Shown in pieces: positions 35,707 to 43,055 of a DNA stretch of 64,000 bases; within the stretch, counting starts at the first letter, position 1; every line of letters begins with the position of its first letter. The notes below the pieces were generated by a model. It did no database searches. It saw nothing but the letters and a program-made list of their open reading frames with translations, and had not been told where the DNA came from. The position numbers and the translations under genes are program-made. The stretch spans positions 1 to 64,000 of the forward strand of contig NZ_FNEG01000006.1 of assembly GCF_900100075.1 (NCBI RefSeq), given 5' to 3'. Source of the DNA: Chryseobacterium jejuense (lineage in GTDB: Bacteria > Bacteroidota > Bacteroidia > Flavobacteriales > Weeksellaceae).

Positions 35707-36526
35707 AGTTTGAATATAATAGATATAAAGTATCTATAAAGTTATCCTGAGAAATGATATCAGCTTCTTTTCCTTCAAAAGAAAAATATTGATATTGAGG
35801 ATTTTCCTTTTTTAATTTTTCAAATTTTTCCTTGCTAATGCTTTTCCCATCGAAATAGTAATAATCTGGTGGAGGGTTCTCTACAACTACAACAGCTCCA
35901 ATTTCAAATGCCTTATAATCAATTTGAAATTTTTTATTTTCAACTTTTTCTTTGCTTGAAAAAATGATTGTCTGATCTCCATAATTACTAGCACTTATAG
36001 TGTCTTTTATATTTTTCTCTATCCTTCTTTTTTCATTCAATTTATCAAAATTGAAGTGTAAAATGTTTTCTTCTTTTATAAGATTGTTGGGAATATCTAA
36101 CTGAAAATAACCATTCTCATTAGTTATAGATTTCAAAAATTTCTTCTGGGTTATAAAGAAAACTTCCGCATTTGGAATGGCTTTTTGTGTTTCTTTGAAT
36201 ATTAATCTTCCAGACACTTTTGTAATATCTGTTGCTTTTTGTTCAGAAGTAATATTGAAGCTATTTTTATTTTGTGCCTGAGCGAAAGTCAGATTGGTTA
36301 CTAAGATAATTCCCGCAGCAGCCAAAGCTAAAGGTCTTGTTGATATCCTTCCGCAAATTTCTTTTCCGTTGGCTGCTGTTAAAATATCTTTGATCTGCTC
36401 ATCTGTTTTATTTGTAAAATCTACAACACATTTGGAACATTTATCACAGAATTTTCCTGAAGGAAAATCGTGCATATCATCCCAGTTCTCGGGGCAGGGG
36501 TTGTGGATTTTAATTTGGTTTTTCAT
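35705..36526 (-). CDS. Membrane/surface protein with Cys motif and carboxypeptidase-regulatory-like domain
   Basis: 273 residues from the ATG at 36526; the open frame runs 40 codons further but without a recognisable protein start. The N-terminus has four to five Cys in a PCPENW, FCDKCSKCVVDFT arrangement and later EICGR, typical of a Flavobacteriia family with a zinc-ribbon-like head. One hydrophobic segment follows (LALAAAGIILVTNLTFAQAQ), then a carboxypeptidase-regulatory-like domain (VSGRLIFKETQKAIPNAEVFF, NENGYFQLDIP). The Cys head would be cytoplasmic and the domain periplasmic. Function unknown. Confidence 0.75.
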   Translation of the reverse strand: MKNQIKIHNPCPENWDDMHDFPSGKFCDKCSKCVVDFTNKTDEQIKDILTAANGKEICGRISTRPLALAAAGIILVTNLTFAQAQNKNSFNITSEQKATDITKVSGRLIFKETQKAIPNAEVFFITQKKFLKSITNENGYFQLDIPNNLIKEENILHFNFDKLNEKRRIEKNIKDTISASNYGDQTIIFSSKEKVENKKFQIDYKAFEIGAVVVVENPPPDYYYFDGKSISKEKFEKLKKENPQYQYFSFEGKEADIISQDNFIDTLYLLYSN

Positions 36527-36918
36527 GTTTTGATTTGTGAAATCAGATTTTTGTATCAGTAAAATATTGGAAGAACAATTGATACCGTTCTTTATCGTTG
36601 TTTCAGATAATCTCCACCAGTTTTTATTAAAGTGTAAAGATTGCACTGAGGTAAACAGTTTTATTAAGTATGGTTTTAAATTTTTCTTCCTTTTGTCTTT
36701 TTAGTGAGCAAATATAAAATTTTTATATTATTTCTCAAATGTGAGAAATGAATACAGATAAATAACCGTGAATACTAAGTAAATTTAATACTTTTATAAA
36801 AAAATAAAAACTATTATGAGTCTGTTAAAATAAAAACTTCAAAAATATTTGAAGTTTTTTTATTTTTGATGTAATAGATTGTAAAGACTGGTTGTCTTAC
36901 CTATAAGAAACAAAACTC
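36527..36918. other. Divergent intergenic region with two hairpins, no gene
   Basis: No coding sequence was found. ATTTCTCA-AATG-TGAGAAAT (36730-36749) is a perfect 20-bp dyad and could be an operator for the minus-strand gene. A terminator-type hairpin lies at 36832-36862, upstream of the sigma factor gene. What that terminator ends is not evident. Confidence 0.5.
36832..36862 (+). terminator. Orphan terminator-like hairpin upstream of the ECF sigma gene
   Basis: AAAACTTCAAA / TTTGAAGTTTT followed by a T-rich run. There is no plus-strand gene before it for 1.1 kb (the GlmU-like gene has its own terminator), so it would end a small untranslated transcript or attenuate a long leader of the sigma operon. 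Confidence 0.6.
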
Positions 36919-37428
36919 ATGACCCAAGAAACTTTCAAGAATACGGTGTTTATTCTCAAAGACGAGATGTATCGTTTTGCGAAGCGATTCGTCATGAGTA
37001 GTGATGAAGCAGAAGATGTAGTGCAGGATATCATGATGAAATTCTGGCAGAAGAGGGATGAACTGGAGCAGTTTGGGAACTTAAAATCCTATGCACTGAA
37101 GTCTGTCCGGAACGAATGCCTGAACCGCCTGAAGCATCACGATGTGAAGATAGGCTTTGCGGATATGCAGCTTCACCGGTCGGAACTTTACAGTATGGAC
37201 GTTGATAACCTTAAAGAATATATTATAGGATTTATTAATCAACTCCCCGAAAAACAGAAGCTGGTGATCCACTTGAAAGATGTAGAAGAGTACGATGTTT
37301 CCGAAATTTCTGAAATGCTGGAAATGGAGGAAAATGCAGTAAGGGTAAACCTTATGCGGGCAAGACAAAAAGTAAAAGAACAAATCTCACAACTGATGAG
37401 CTATGAAAAAAGATCAATTACAAGATAA
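36919..37428 (+). CDS. ECF-type RNA polymerase sigma factor
   Basis: 169 residues, cytoplasmic. Sigma region 2 (about 8-75: LKDEMYRFAKRFVMSSDEAEDVVQDIMMKFWQ) and region 4 (about 108-160: LPEKQKLVIHLKDVEEYDVSEISEMLEMEENAVRVNLMRARQKVKE) are both intact. It overlaps the next gene by 26 bp, the typical coupling between an ECF sigma factor and a membrane regulator. With the following three genes it forms a probable operon whose products are envelope proteins, suggesting an envelope-stress or surface regulon. Confidence 0.93.
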   Translation: MTQETFKNTVFILKDEMYRFAKRFVMSSDEAEDVVQDIMMKFWQKRDELEQFGNLKSYALKSVRNECLNRLKHHDVKIGFADMQLHRSELYSMDVDNLKEYIIGFINQLPEKQKLVIHLKDVEEYDVSEISEMLEMEENAVRVNLMRARQKVKEQISQLMSYEKRSITR

Positions 37429-38074
37429 ATACAACGAAATCTTCCAGGATATAAAGGAAGAAAAAATGGAATGGAGCTTTGATGATTTCCTTCAGCAGGC
37501 AGAAAACACAACCTCTGAAGAAAACACAACGCCTATTATTCCTCTTGAAGAAAATAAAAAGCCCTCATTTCCCAAATGGTTCTGGATGGCCGCCAGTGTA
37601 ACGCTGGTTTTCGGAATCGGATTTTTCCTTAAAAATAATTCCGAAACAGGAGTTCAGGATAAGGAAAGTATTGTGAAAAATGAAGTATTGAAGCAGAAGT
37701 CCAGCTTTATTGAAGAAAACAATAATCACAAGGACCAGGTGGCAGTGAATCATACCGATTCTATTTCAGGAACTAAAAAAGATTCTATCTTTCAGGATAA
37801 TCATGTCGCTGAAAAAGATGTTATGGATGAAATCTTACCTAAAAGAGGAAGACTTAAAAAGGAAAGAAAGCCAAGATATGCAGACAACTCCTCTTTTAAA
37901 AATAATAAAGCTAAAGATTCTACAGGCTATGAAAATTCTTACGTAATTGTAAACGGTAAAAGAATTGACAACGTAGAAGAAGCAATAAATGTAACAAAAT
38001 ACTCATTCCAGATATTTGCAAATAATGTTAGTGAAAAATTGGCACAGCCTACGGTGGTAGAAGACGATTATTAA
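37403..38074 (+). CDS. Single-pass membrane protein, candidate anti-sigma factor
   Basis: 223 residues. A cytoplasmic N-terminus of about 55 residues (KYNEIFQDIKEEKMEWSFDDF) precedes one transmembrane segment (FPKWFWMAASVTLVFGIGFF). The periplasmic tail is charged and low-complexity, ending in a short folded-looking region (SYVIVNGKRIDNVEEAINVTK). It overlaps the sigma gene by 26 bp. Position and topology suggest an anti-sigma factor, but no RskA or FecR signature is seen. Many Flavobacteriia have this gene order with DUF4252 genes following. Confidence 0.75.
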   Translation: MKKDQLQDKYNEIFQDIKEEKMEWSFDDFLQQAENTTSEENTTPIIPLEENKKPSFPKWFWMAASVTLVFGIGFFLKNNSETGVQDKESIVKNEVLKQKSSFIEENNNHKDQVAVNHTDSISGTKKDSIFQDNHVAEKDVMDEILPKRGRLKKERKPRYADNSSFKNNKAKDSTGYENSYVIVNGKRIDNVEEAINVTKYSFQIFANNVSEKLAQPTVVEDDY

Positions 38075-38120
38075 TCTGAAAAACAGTTGCCATCATTAAC
38101 TTAAAAAATAAAATTGACTC

Positions 38121-39401
38121 ATGAAAAAACTATTCATAATATTCGCTCTTGCTTTTACCCATTTCTTTAATGTATATGGACAAAAAGATAAATTTGACCA
38201 GCTTTTTGATAAATATCAGGAAGTAGAGGGAGTAACTTCCATTAAGATTGCAAAACCTATGTTCGGGATGCTCAGCAGTCTTAATATTGATGATTCCCAG
38301 CTGGATCAGATTAAGCCGTTATTGTCAAAGATCAACGGACTTAAGATTCTGATTACGGAAAATCCGGAAAAGGGAAATACTGCGGAAGGGCGTAAAGTTC
38401 AAACTAATATGTCCCAGTTGAGTAAAGATATTTCTTCGTATTTAAAGAACCTGAACTACAACGAAATCATGTCCGTAAATAATGCCGGAGCTAAAGTGAA
38501 ATTTCTTTCTGCAGAGGCAAAGAATGGTATTCTGGATGACTTGTTACTTAGTATTGACGGTGGAAGCGGGGAAAGTATTTTTGTAATGCTGGACGGAAAA
38601 CTGTCTATGGATGATGTAAGTAAAATTATCAATTCCAGTGAGACTAAAAAGAACTCAATTTCCAGCACAAGAAGCAATGCGACTTCAAATAGTAATTCAT
38701 CTTACCTTAATGGTGAAGCCAGAAACGTAGGTGAGTTTTCAGGAATTCAGGTTAGTACAGGTGTAAACGTAATCTTTAAACAGGAAAAACCAACCAGTGT
38801 AAAAGTGATTGCCGATTCAGATAAGTTAGAGTATATCATTACAAAGGTGGAAAATGGAGTTTTGAGAATTTATATTGATAACAAAGGAGTAAGAAATCTG
38901 AGATTTAAAAATTTAAGTGTTAATGTATCTTCTCCAAGAATGGAAAGTATTGATGCCTCATCAGGGTCTAACCTTACCATCGTAAATTCTATTCAGGAAA
39001 AAAATATGAAAATTGATGCTTCATCCGGATCCAATATTAACGGAGATTTCAAAATCTCAAATGCTGCAGCTATTTCTGCATCCTCAGGATCAAATATCAG
39101 AGCAGGAATTACTGCTGGAAATATTGGGATTAAAAGTTCAAGTGGTTCCAATATCAGTCTGAGTGGAAAAGCAGATTCAGGAACCATTGATATCAGCAGT
39201 GGGGCATTATGTAAAGCTGACGATCTGAAATTTACTTACCTTGAAACGGAAGCAACTTCCGGAGGAAATCTTACTGTAAATGTATCGGATAAATTAAAAG
39301 TAAGAGCATCTTCGGGTGGATCTGTCAGATATAAAGGAAGACCAGAAATAGATGCTAATATCAGTAAAACATCAGGAGGACTACTAAGACCAATGGATTA
39401 A
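38121..39401 (+). CDS. DUF4252 plus GIN-domain (DUF2807) secreted fusion protein
   Basis: 426 residues with a signal peptide ending NVYGQ. Residues about 22-175 match DUF4252 (FDQLFDKYQEVEGVTSIKIAKPM, LKILITENPEKG, MLDGKLSMDDVSKIIN). A Ser/Asn-rich linker follows. Residues about 200-426 are a GIN/DUF2807 auto-adhesin-head-type beta-solenoid (FSGIQVSTGVNVIFKQ, SVKVIADSDKLEYIITKVENG). Repeats of the form (D/S)ASSGSN recur at least five times. The two domains usually occur as separate genes. Third in the sigma-factor operon; its role is unknown, perhaps as an envelope sensor or regulon product. Confidence 0.85.
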   Translation: MKKLFIIFALAFTHFFNVYGQKDKFDQLFDKYQEVEGVTSIKIAKPMFGMLSSLNIDDSQLDQIKPLLSKINGLKILITENPEKGNTAEGRKVQTNMSQLSKDISSYLKNLNYNEIMSVNNAGAKVKFLSAEAKNGILDDLLLSIDGGSGESIFVMLDGKLSMDDVSKIINSSETKKNSISSTRSNATSNSNSSYLNGEARNVGEFSGIQVSTGVNVIFKQEKPTSVKVIADSDKLEYIITKVENGVLRIYIDNKGVRNLRFKNLSVNVSSPRMESIDASSGSNLTIVNSIQEKNMKIDASSGSNINGDFKISNAAAISASSGSNIRAGITAGNIGIKSSSGSNISLSGKADSGTIDISSGALCKADDLKFTYLETEATSGGNLTVNVSDKLKVRASSGGSVRYKGRPEIDANISKTSGGLLRPMD

Positions 39402-39411
39402 AATAATCACC

Positions 39412-39912
39412 ATGAAAACGCTCAGAATTATTTTCTTATCACTTTTGATAATAGGTACCTTTCAGTCTTGTATTGTTTCAGAGAAACCAAATATGGATTT
39501 CTTTTCAGACTCTAAGTATGATTTTAAGGAAGCTAAGTTTACAAGTTTTAATGTACCGTTATTGCTGGCTAAGCCATATATTAAAAAGGCTTTGAAGAAA
39601 GATGGAGAAAGTGAAGAACTTATTAACCTTATTAAAAAGGTTTCGAAAATAAAAGTTCTTACCGTAGAAAATGGGAGTAAAGAAATGCTTAATGATTATG
39701 CTAAGTTTTTGAACAATAATCAATACGAAGACTGGGCTACCATTAAACATAACGGCGAAAATGTGAATCTGCGTGTAAAGCAAAAGGGTGAATCTATTAA
39801 AAACATGCTGATCACCGTAAATTCAGATAAGGAATTGGTCTTTGTAGATGTAAAAGGGAGTTTTACTCCTGATGATATTTCTAAAATGATTAATGCTGTT
39901 TCAGATAAATAG
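39412..39912 (+). CDS. DUF4252 family lipoprotein
   Basis: 166 residues. The signal has a lipobox-like QSC at about 20. The mature part is a stand-alone DUF4252 domain (LLLAKPYIKKALKKDGESEELINLIKKVSKIKVLTVENG and VKGSFTPDDISKMINAV), homologous to the N-terminal half of the preceding protein. It starts 11 bp after that gene, so is co-transcribed. Last gene of the sigma-factor operon. Confidence 0.85.
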   Translation: MKTLRIIFLSLLIIGTFQSCIVSEKPNMDFFSDSKYDFKEAKFTSFNVPLLLAKPYIKKALKKDGESEELINLIKKVSKIKVLTVENGSKEMLNDYAKFLNNNQYEDWATIKHNGENVNLRVKQKGESIKNMLITVNSDKELVFVDVKGSFTPDDISKMINAVSDK

Positions 39913-40005
39913 AAAAACGATTAAAACTTCATATTATTCTTTAATCATCAAGAAAAATTAATTGTCGCAAGTAGTTTCAGACATACTAAATTTATTTTGT
40001 AAAGG

Positions 40006-40034
40006 AAAACCGTTCTTAAAAAGGGCGGTTTTTC
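40006..40034 (+). terminator. Terminator after the sigma-factor operon
   Basis: AAAACCG / CGGTTTT with inner TTCTTAAAAAGGG pairing, followed by TTTC; about 95 bp after the DUF4252 stop codon. Confidence 0.75.
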
Positions 40035-40105
40035 GATTTAACTTATTGATTATTAATTTTTATTTAAACTATTAAAATAGATTTTCATATGTCATTAAAA
40101 TAACC

Positions 40106-40113
40106 TAATTTTG
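40106..40113 (+). promoter_or_regulatory. -7 promoter element of guaB
   Basis: TAATTTTG matches TAnnTTTG exactly; the upstream -33 position has only TTTTC. Predicted leader is about 10 nt, so guaB mRNA is nearly leaderless. Confidence 0.65.
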
Positions 40114-40127
40114 CAAAGAAAGTAAAG

Positions 40128-41588
40128 ATGTCTATTCATAACAAAATTGTAGAGACAGCCATCACTTTCGATGACGTTCTTCTAGTCCCTTCTTATTCAG
40201 AAGTTTTACCTAACCAGGTTTCATTAAAATCAAGACTTACCGACAAAATCACGCTGAATGTTCCGATAGTTTCCGCTGCAATGGACACTGTTACAGAGGC
40301 AGATTTGGCAATTGCATTGGCTAGAGTTGGTGGTTTAGGTTTCATTCATAAAAATATGACGATCGCAGAACAGGCTGCACAAGTAAACAGAGTAAAACGT
40401 TCTGAAAACGGAATGATCTCTGATCCTGTAACGCTTTCAAAAGATCATACTTTAGGTGAAGCTAGAGAATTAATGGCTAAATATAAAATATCTGGCCTTC
40501 CCGTGGTTGATGCAAATAATGTATTAATCGGAATTATCACAAACAGAGACGTAAAGTATCAGGAAAACCTTGGTGCAAAGGTTGAAGAGATCATGACTAA
40601 AGATAACCTGATCACTTCTGATAAAAATACCAATCTTGAAAAAGCAAAAGAAATTCTTCTTAAAAACAGAGTTGAAAAACTTCCTATTGTAGATGCTGAA
40701 AATAAATTGGTTGGTTTAATTACCATTAAAGATATCGATAATCAGCTTGAATATCCAAATGCAAACAAAGATCAAAACGGTAGGTTAATTGTTGGTGCAG
40801 GTGTTGGAGTTGGTGAAGATACATTGGAAAGAATCGAAGCTCTTGTAAAAGCAGGTGTTGATATCATTGGTATTGATTCTGCTCACGGACATTCTATTGG
40901 AGTTTTAAATAAGATTAAAGAAATCAGACAAGTATATCCGGATTTGGATATCGTTGGTGGTAATATCGTAACAGCTGAAGCTGCAAAAGATCTTATAGAA
41001 GCTGGTGCAAACGTTCTGAAAGTAGGTGTTGGCCCTGGTTCTATTTGTACAACTAGAGTAGTTGCTGGAGTTGGGGTACCTCAATTATCTGCGATCTATA
41101 ATGTTTACGAATATGCTCAGACTAAAAATATCGCAGTAATTGCTGACGGAGGTATTAAATTATCAGGAGATATCGTAAAAGCAATTGCTAGTGGAGCAGG
41201 AGCAGTGATGTTAGGATCACTTCTAGCAGGAACTGATGAAGCTCCAGGTGAAGAAATCATTTTCCAAGGTAGAAAATTCAAAACATACCAAGGAATGGGA
41301 AGTCTTTCTGCTATGAAGAGAGGAGGAAAAGAAAGATATTTCCAGAGTGAGGCTAAAAAATTCGTTCCGGAAGGAATTGAAGGAAGAGTTCCAAGTAAAG
41401 GTAAATTGGAAGAAGTTATTTTCCAGTTAGTTGGAGGATTAAGAGCAGGAATGGGATATTGTGGAGCTAAAGATATTGAAACTTTACAGAGAGATTCCAA
41501 ATTGGTAATGATTACAGGAAGCGGATTGAAAGAATCACACCCACATGATGTGATTATCACTCAGGAAGCTCCTAACTATTCTTTATAA
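40128..41588 (+). CDS. guaB: Inosine-5'-monophosphate dehydrogenase
   Basis: Oxidises IMP to XMP with NAD+, the committed step of GMP synthesis, in the cytoplasm. 486 residues, standard length. The N-terminal TIM-barrel part (ITFDDVLLVPSYSEV) is interrupted by two CBS domains (about 95-205: MAKYKISGLPVVDANN, LLKNRVEKLPIVDAENKLVGLITIKD). The active-site loop has GVGPGSICTTR with the catalytic Cys. IADGGIKLSGD and GSLLAGTDEAPGE follow, then the flap (KTYQGMGSLSAM) and EGRVPSKG. Single gene flanked by its own promoter and terminator. Confidence 0.97.
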   Translation: MSIHNKIVETAITFDDVLLVPSYSEVLPNQVSLKSRLTDKITLNVPIVSAAMDTVTEADLAIALARVGGLGFIHKNMTIAEQAAQVNRVKRSENGMISDPVTLSKDHTLGEARELMAKYKISGLPVVDANNVLIGIITNRDVKYQENLGAKVEEIMTKDNLITSDKNTNLEKAKEILLKNRVEKLPIVDAENKLVGLITIKDIDNQLEYPNANKDQNGRLIVGAGVGVGEDTLERIEALVKAGVDIIGIDSAHGHSIGVLNKIKEIRQVYPDLDIVGGNIVTAEAAKDLIEAGANVLKVGVGPGSICTTRVVAGVGVPQLSAIYNVYEYAQTKNIAVIADGGIKLSGDIVKAIASGAGAVMLGSLLAGTDEAPGEEIIFQGRKFKTYQGMGSLSAMKRGGKERYFQSEAKKFVPEGIEGRVPSKGKLEEVIFQLVGGLRAGMGYCGAKDIETLQRDSKLVMITGSGLKESHPHDVIITQEAPNYSL

Positions 41589-41607
41589 AAAGAGTAATAT
41601 ATAATTT

Positions 41608-41644
41608 AAATAGGCTGTCTTAAAGCAAGACAGCCTATTTTCTA
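41608..41644. terminator. Shared terminator between guaB and convergent genes
   Basis: AAATAGGCTGTCTT / AAGACAGCCTATTT is a near-perfect 14-bp stem with T-rich flanks on both strands, between the plus-strand guaB and the minus-strand gene ending at 41664. Confidence 0.9.
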
Positions 41645-41663
41645 TTCAGTTGTAAAAAAACTT

Positions 41664-42350
41664 TTATTTTTTCATGAATTTGAATTCATGAGATTGGAAT
41701 CCCCGGGTTGTAATTTTTAATACATAAGCACCTGGGATAAGCTGTGAAACATCAACTTTAGAATCGAATATTTCAGATTTTATAAGACGGCCGTCAATAT
41801 TGTAAATCTGCATCATTTTCCCATCATTAATTCCTGAAATTTGAATATAATCCGAAACAGGATTAGGGAAAATTTGAATTCTGCCTTTATAAACTTCTTG
41901 TATTCCAAGTGCAGGACCTTGTACATCACCGGTCATTGTTGAATTGACAACTGTAAGATTTCCATTACATTCTCCGTTTGTTACAGTTGTATTTTCAATC
42001 CAGGTTCCAGAAGTATTGCCTGGAGGTATAGAAAGTGAATTATTTCCTGTTGAGTTGTAATAAATTAAATATGGAGCGGTAAAAGTCCCGTTTCCTTCAT
42101 CACCGAGAAATTCCCATCTTGTAAGCGCATTATTCCACTGAATTTTAAATTCACAGTTTCCTAATCCACCACAAGGCTGCTGATCATTAATTGGAGTTGT
42201 CATATAAATGTTTTTATTAAAAGCATCTATTCCTGTTTTATTGAAAATAAAGTTTTGATTTTCAAATAGGTTATGACATCCGTTAAAGTTAATCGTCTGG
42301 GCTGAAGCAGAGCCTACAAATGCCAGACATAATAAGTAAAGGATTTTCAT
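41664..42350 (-). CDS. Secreted protein with T9SS type A sorting domain
   Basis: 228 residues from the ATG at 42350, which gives signal peptide MKILYLLCLAFVGSASAQ. A short beta-rich central region with two Cys pairs (QQPCGGLGNCEFK) is followed by a typical T9SS type A C-terminal domain (QIFPNPVSDYIQISG, MQIYNIDGRLI, LIPGAYVLKI, ending KFMKK). It should be exported by the type IX secretion system and attached to the cell surface. It starts 5 bp after the stop of the tail-collar-like gene, so both are in one operon. Function unknown. Confidence 0.85.
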   Translation of the reverse strand: MKILYLLCLAFVGSASAQTINFNGCHNLFENQNFIFNKTGIDAFNKNIYMTTPINDQQPCGGLGNCEFKIQWNNALTRWEFLGDEGNGTFTAPYLIYYNSTGNNSLSIPPGNTSGTWIENTTVTNGECNGNLTVVNSTMTGDVQGPALGIQEVYKGRIQIFPNPVSDYIQISGINDGKMMQIYNIDGRLIKSEIFDSKVDVSQLIPGAYVLKITTRGFQSHEFKFMKK

Positions 42351-42355
42351 AGCTC

Positions 42356-42949
42356 TTAATTTTGTGATGGAAATACCCCATTTAATGCAATAATACACTT
42401 TAAGGTAAGGAATGGAGGCCTGTTCTCATGAGGCTGACTTCCTCCTGCATTACTTAACATTGTGCTTTTCATAGTAGTATCTGCTGCTGTGTCTGAATAC
42501 TCTTTATCCAGAATTTTTGTATTAGCAGGAAGGCTGCCTGTTGGCACGTTTTGGTTTCCTTCTGCTGTTACGGCACTCACTGTATGAGTATGTGTAGGCA
42601 TTTGAGATACTGTTAAGGTTACCGTTTCGGCACCACCTATTTGTCCCATCGTATAAGTTGTTCCTCCTCCGGGAGCCTGCCCGTTATGAACAAGTACTCT
42701 GGCTCTCATATCAGGTAATGCGAATGTCGTAACTCCATCTCCGCCATAAGTAGTTCCCAAAAGAGAAAATAGGGCTTGGTTTTGAGAGATCGATAGAGTT
42801 TGTCCGTTACATTCGGCCCAGCCATGGGGTACAAAAGTAAAAGCTACAAATGCAATTTGTCCTAAGAAAGGTTCTGATGCCTGAGCTTTTAATGTAGGGG
42901 AAAATGCACTGCAGATAAGCAGTGTGCATGTGAAAAGTAAATTTTTCAT
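42356..42949 (-). CDS. Phage tail collar (MdpB-type) domain protein with signal peptide
   Basis: 197 residues. A signal peptide (1 to about 23, ending LKAQ) precedes a complete microcystin-dependent/tail-collar domain: GQIAFVAFTFVPHGWAECNG, LFSLLGTTYGGDG, FALPDMRARV, TLTVSQMPTHTHTV, NRPPFLTLKCIIALNG. These domains normally occur in phage tail fibres and in cytoplasmic MdpB proteins. Here the signal and the T9SS-tail partner downstream suggest a surface protein. No other phage genes lie nearby. Confidence 0.88.
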   Translation of the reverse strand: MKNLLFTCTLLICSAFSPTLKAQASEPFLGQIAFVAFTFVPHGWAECNGQTLSISQNQALFSLLGTTYGGDGVTTFALPDMRARVLVHNGQAPGGGTTYTMGQIGGAETVTLTVSQMPTHTHTVSAVTAEGNQNVPTGSLPANTKILDKEYSDTAADTTMKSTMLSNAGGSQPHENRPPFLTLKCIIALNGVFPSQN

Positions 42950-42980
42950 GATAATTGATTTTTACTAGTATAAATTTAAA

Positions 42981-43014
42981 AAGAAAAAACCTTTCAGATT
43001 GAACTAAAAGGTTT
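42981..43014 (-). terminator. Terminator after the AAA+/M41 gene
   Basis: On the minus strand AAACCTTT / AAAGGTTT with further partial pairing in the loop, followed by TTTTTCTTTTT; about 40 bp after the stop codon at 43056. Confidence 0.82.
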
Positions 43015-43055
43015 GAATTTATTAATGGTTTTTACGATTTCTATAGATATTTTCT

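Noticed and set aside
41117..41560. Minus-strand 147-codon open frame inside guaB
   Set aside because: It is an antisense shadow of the highly conserved guaB coding sequence.
42356..42949. Prophage remnant suggested by the tail-collar domain
   Set aside because: No capsid, portal, terminase, integrase or lysis gene is near, and the protein has a signal peptide, so it is a cellular surface protein.
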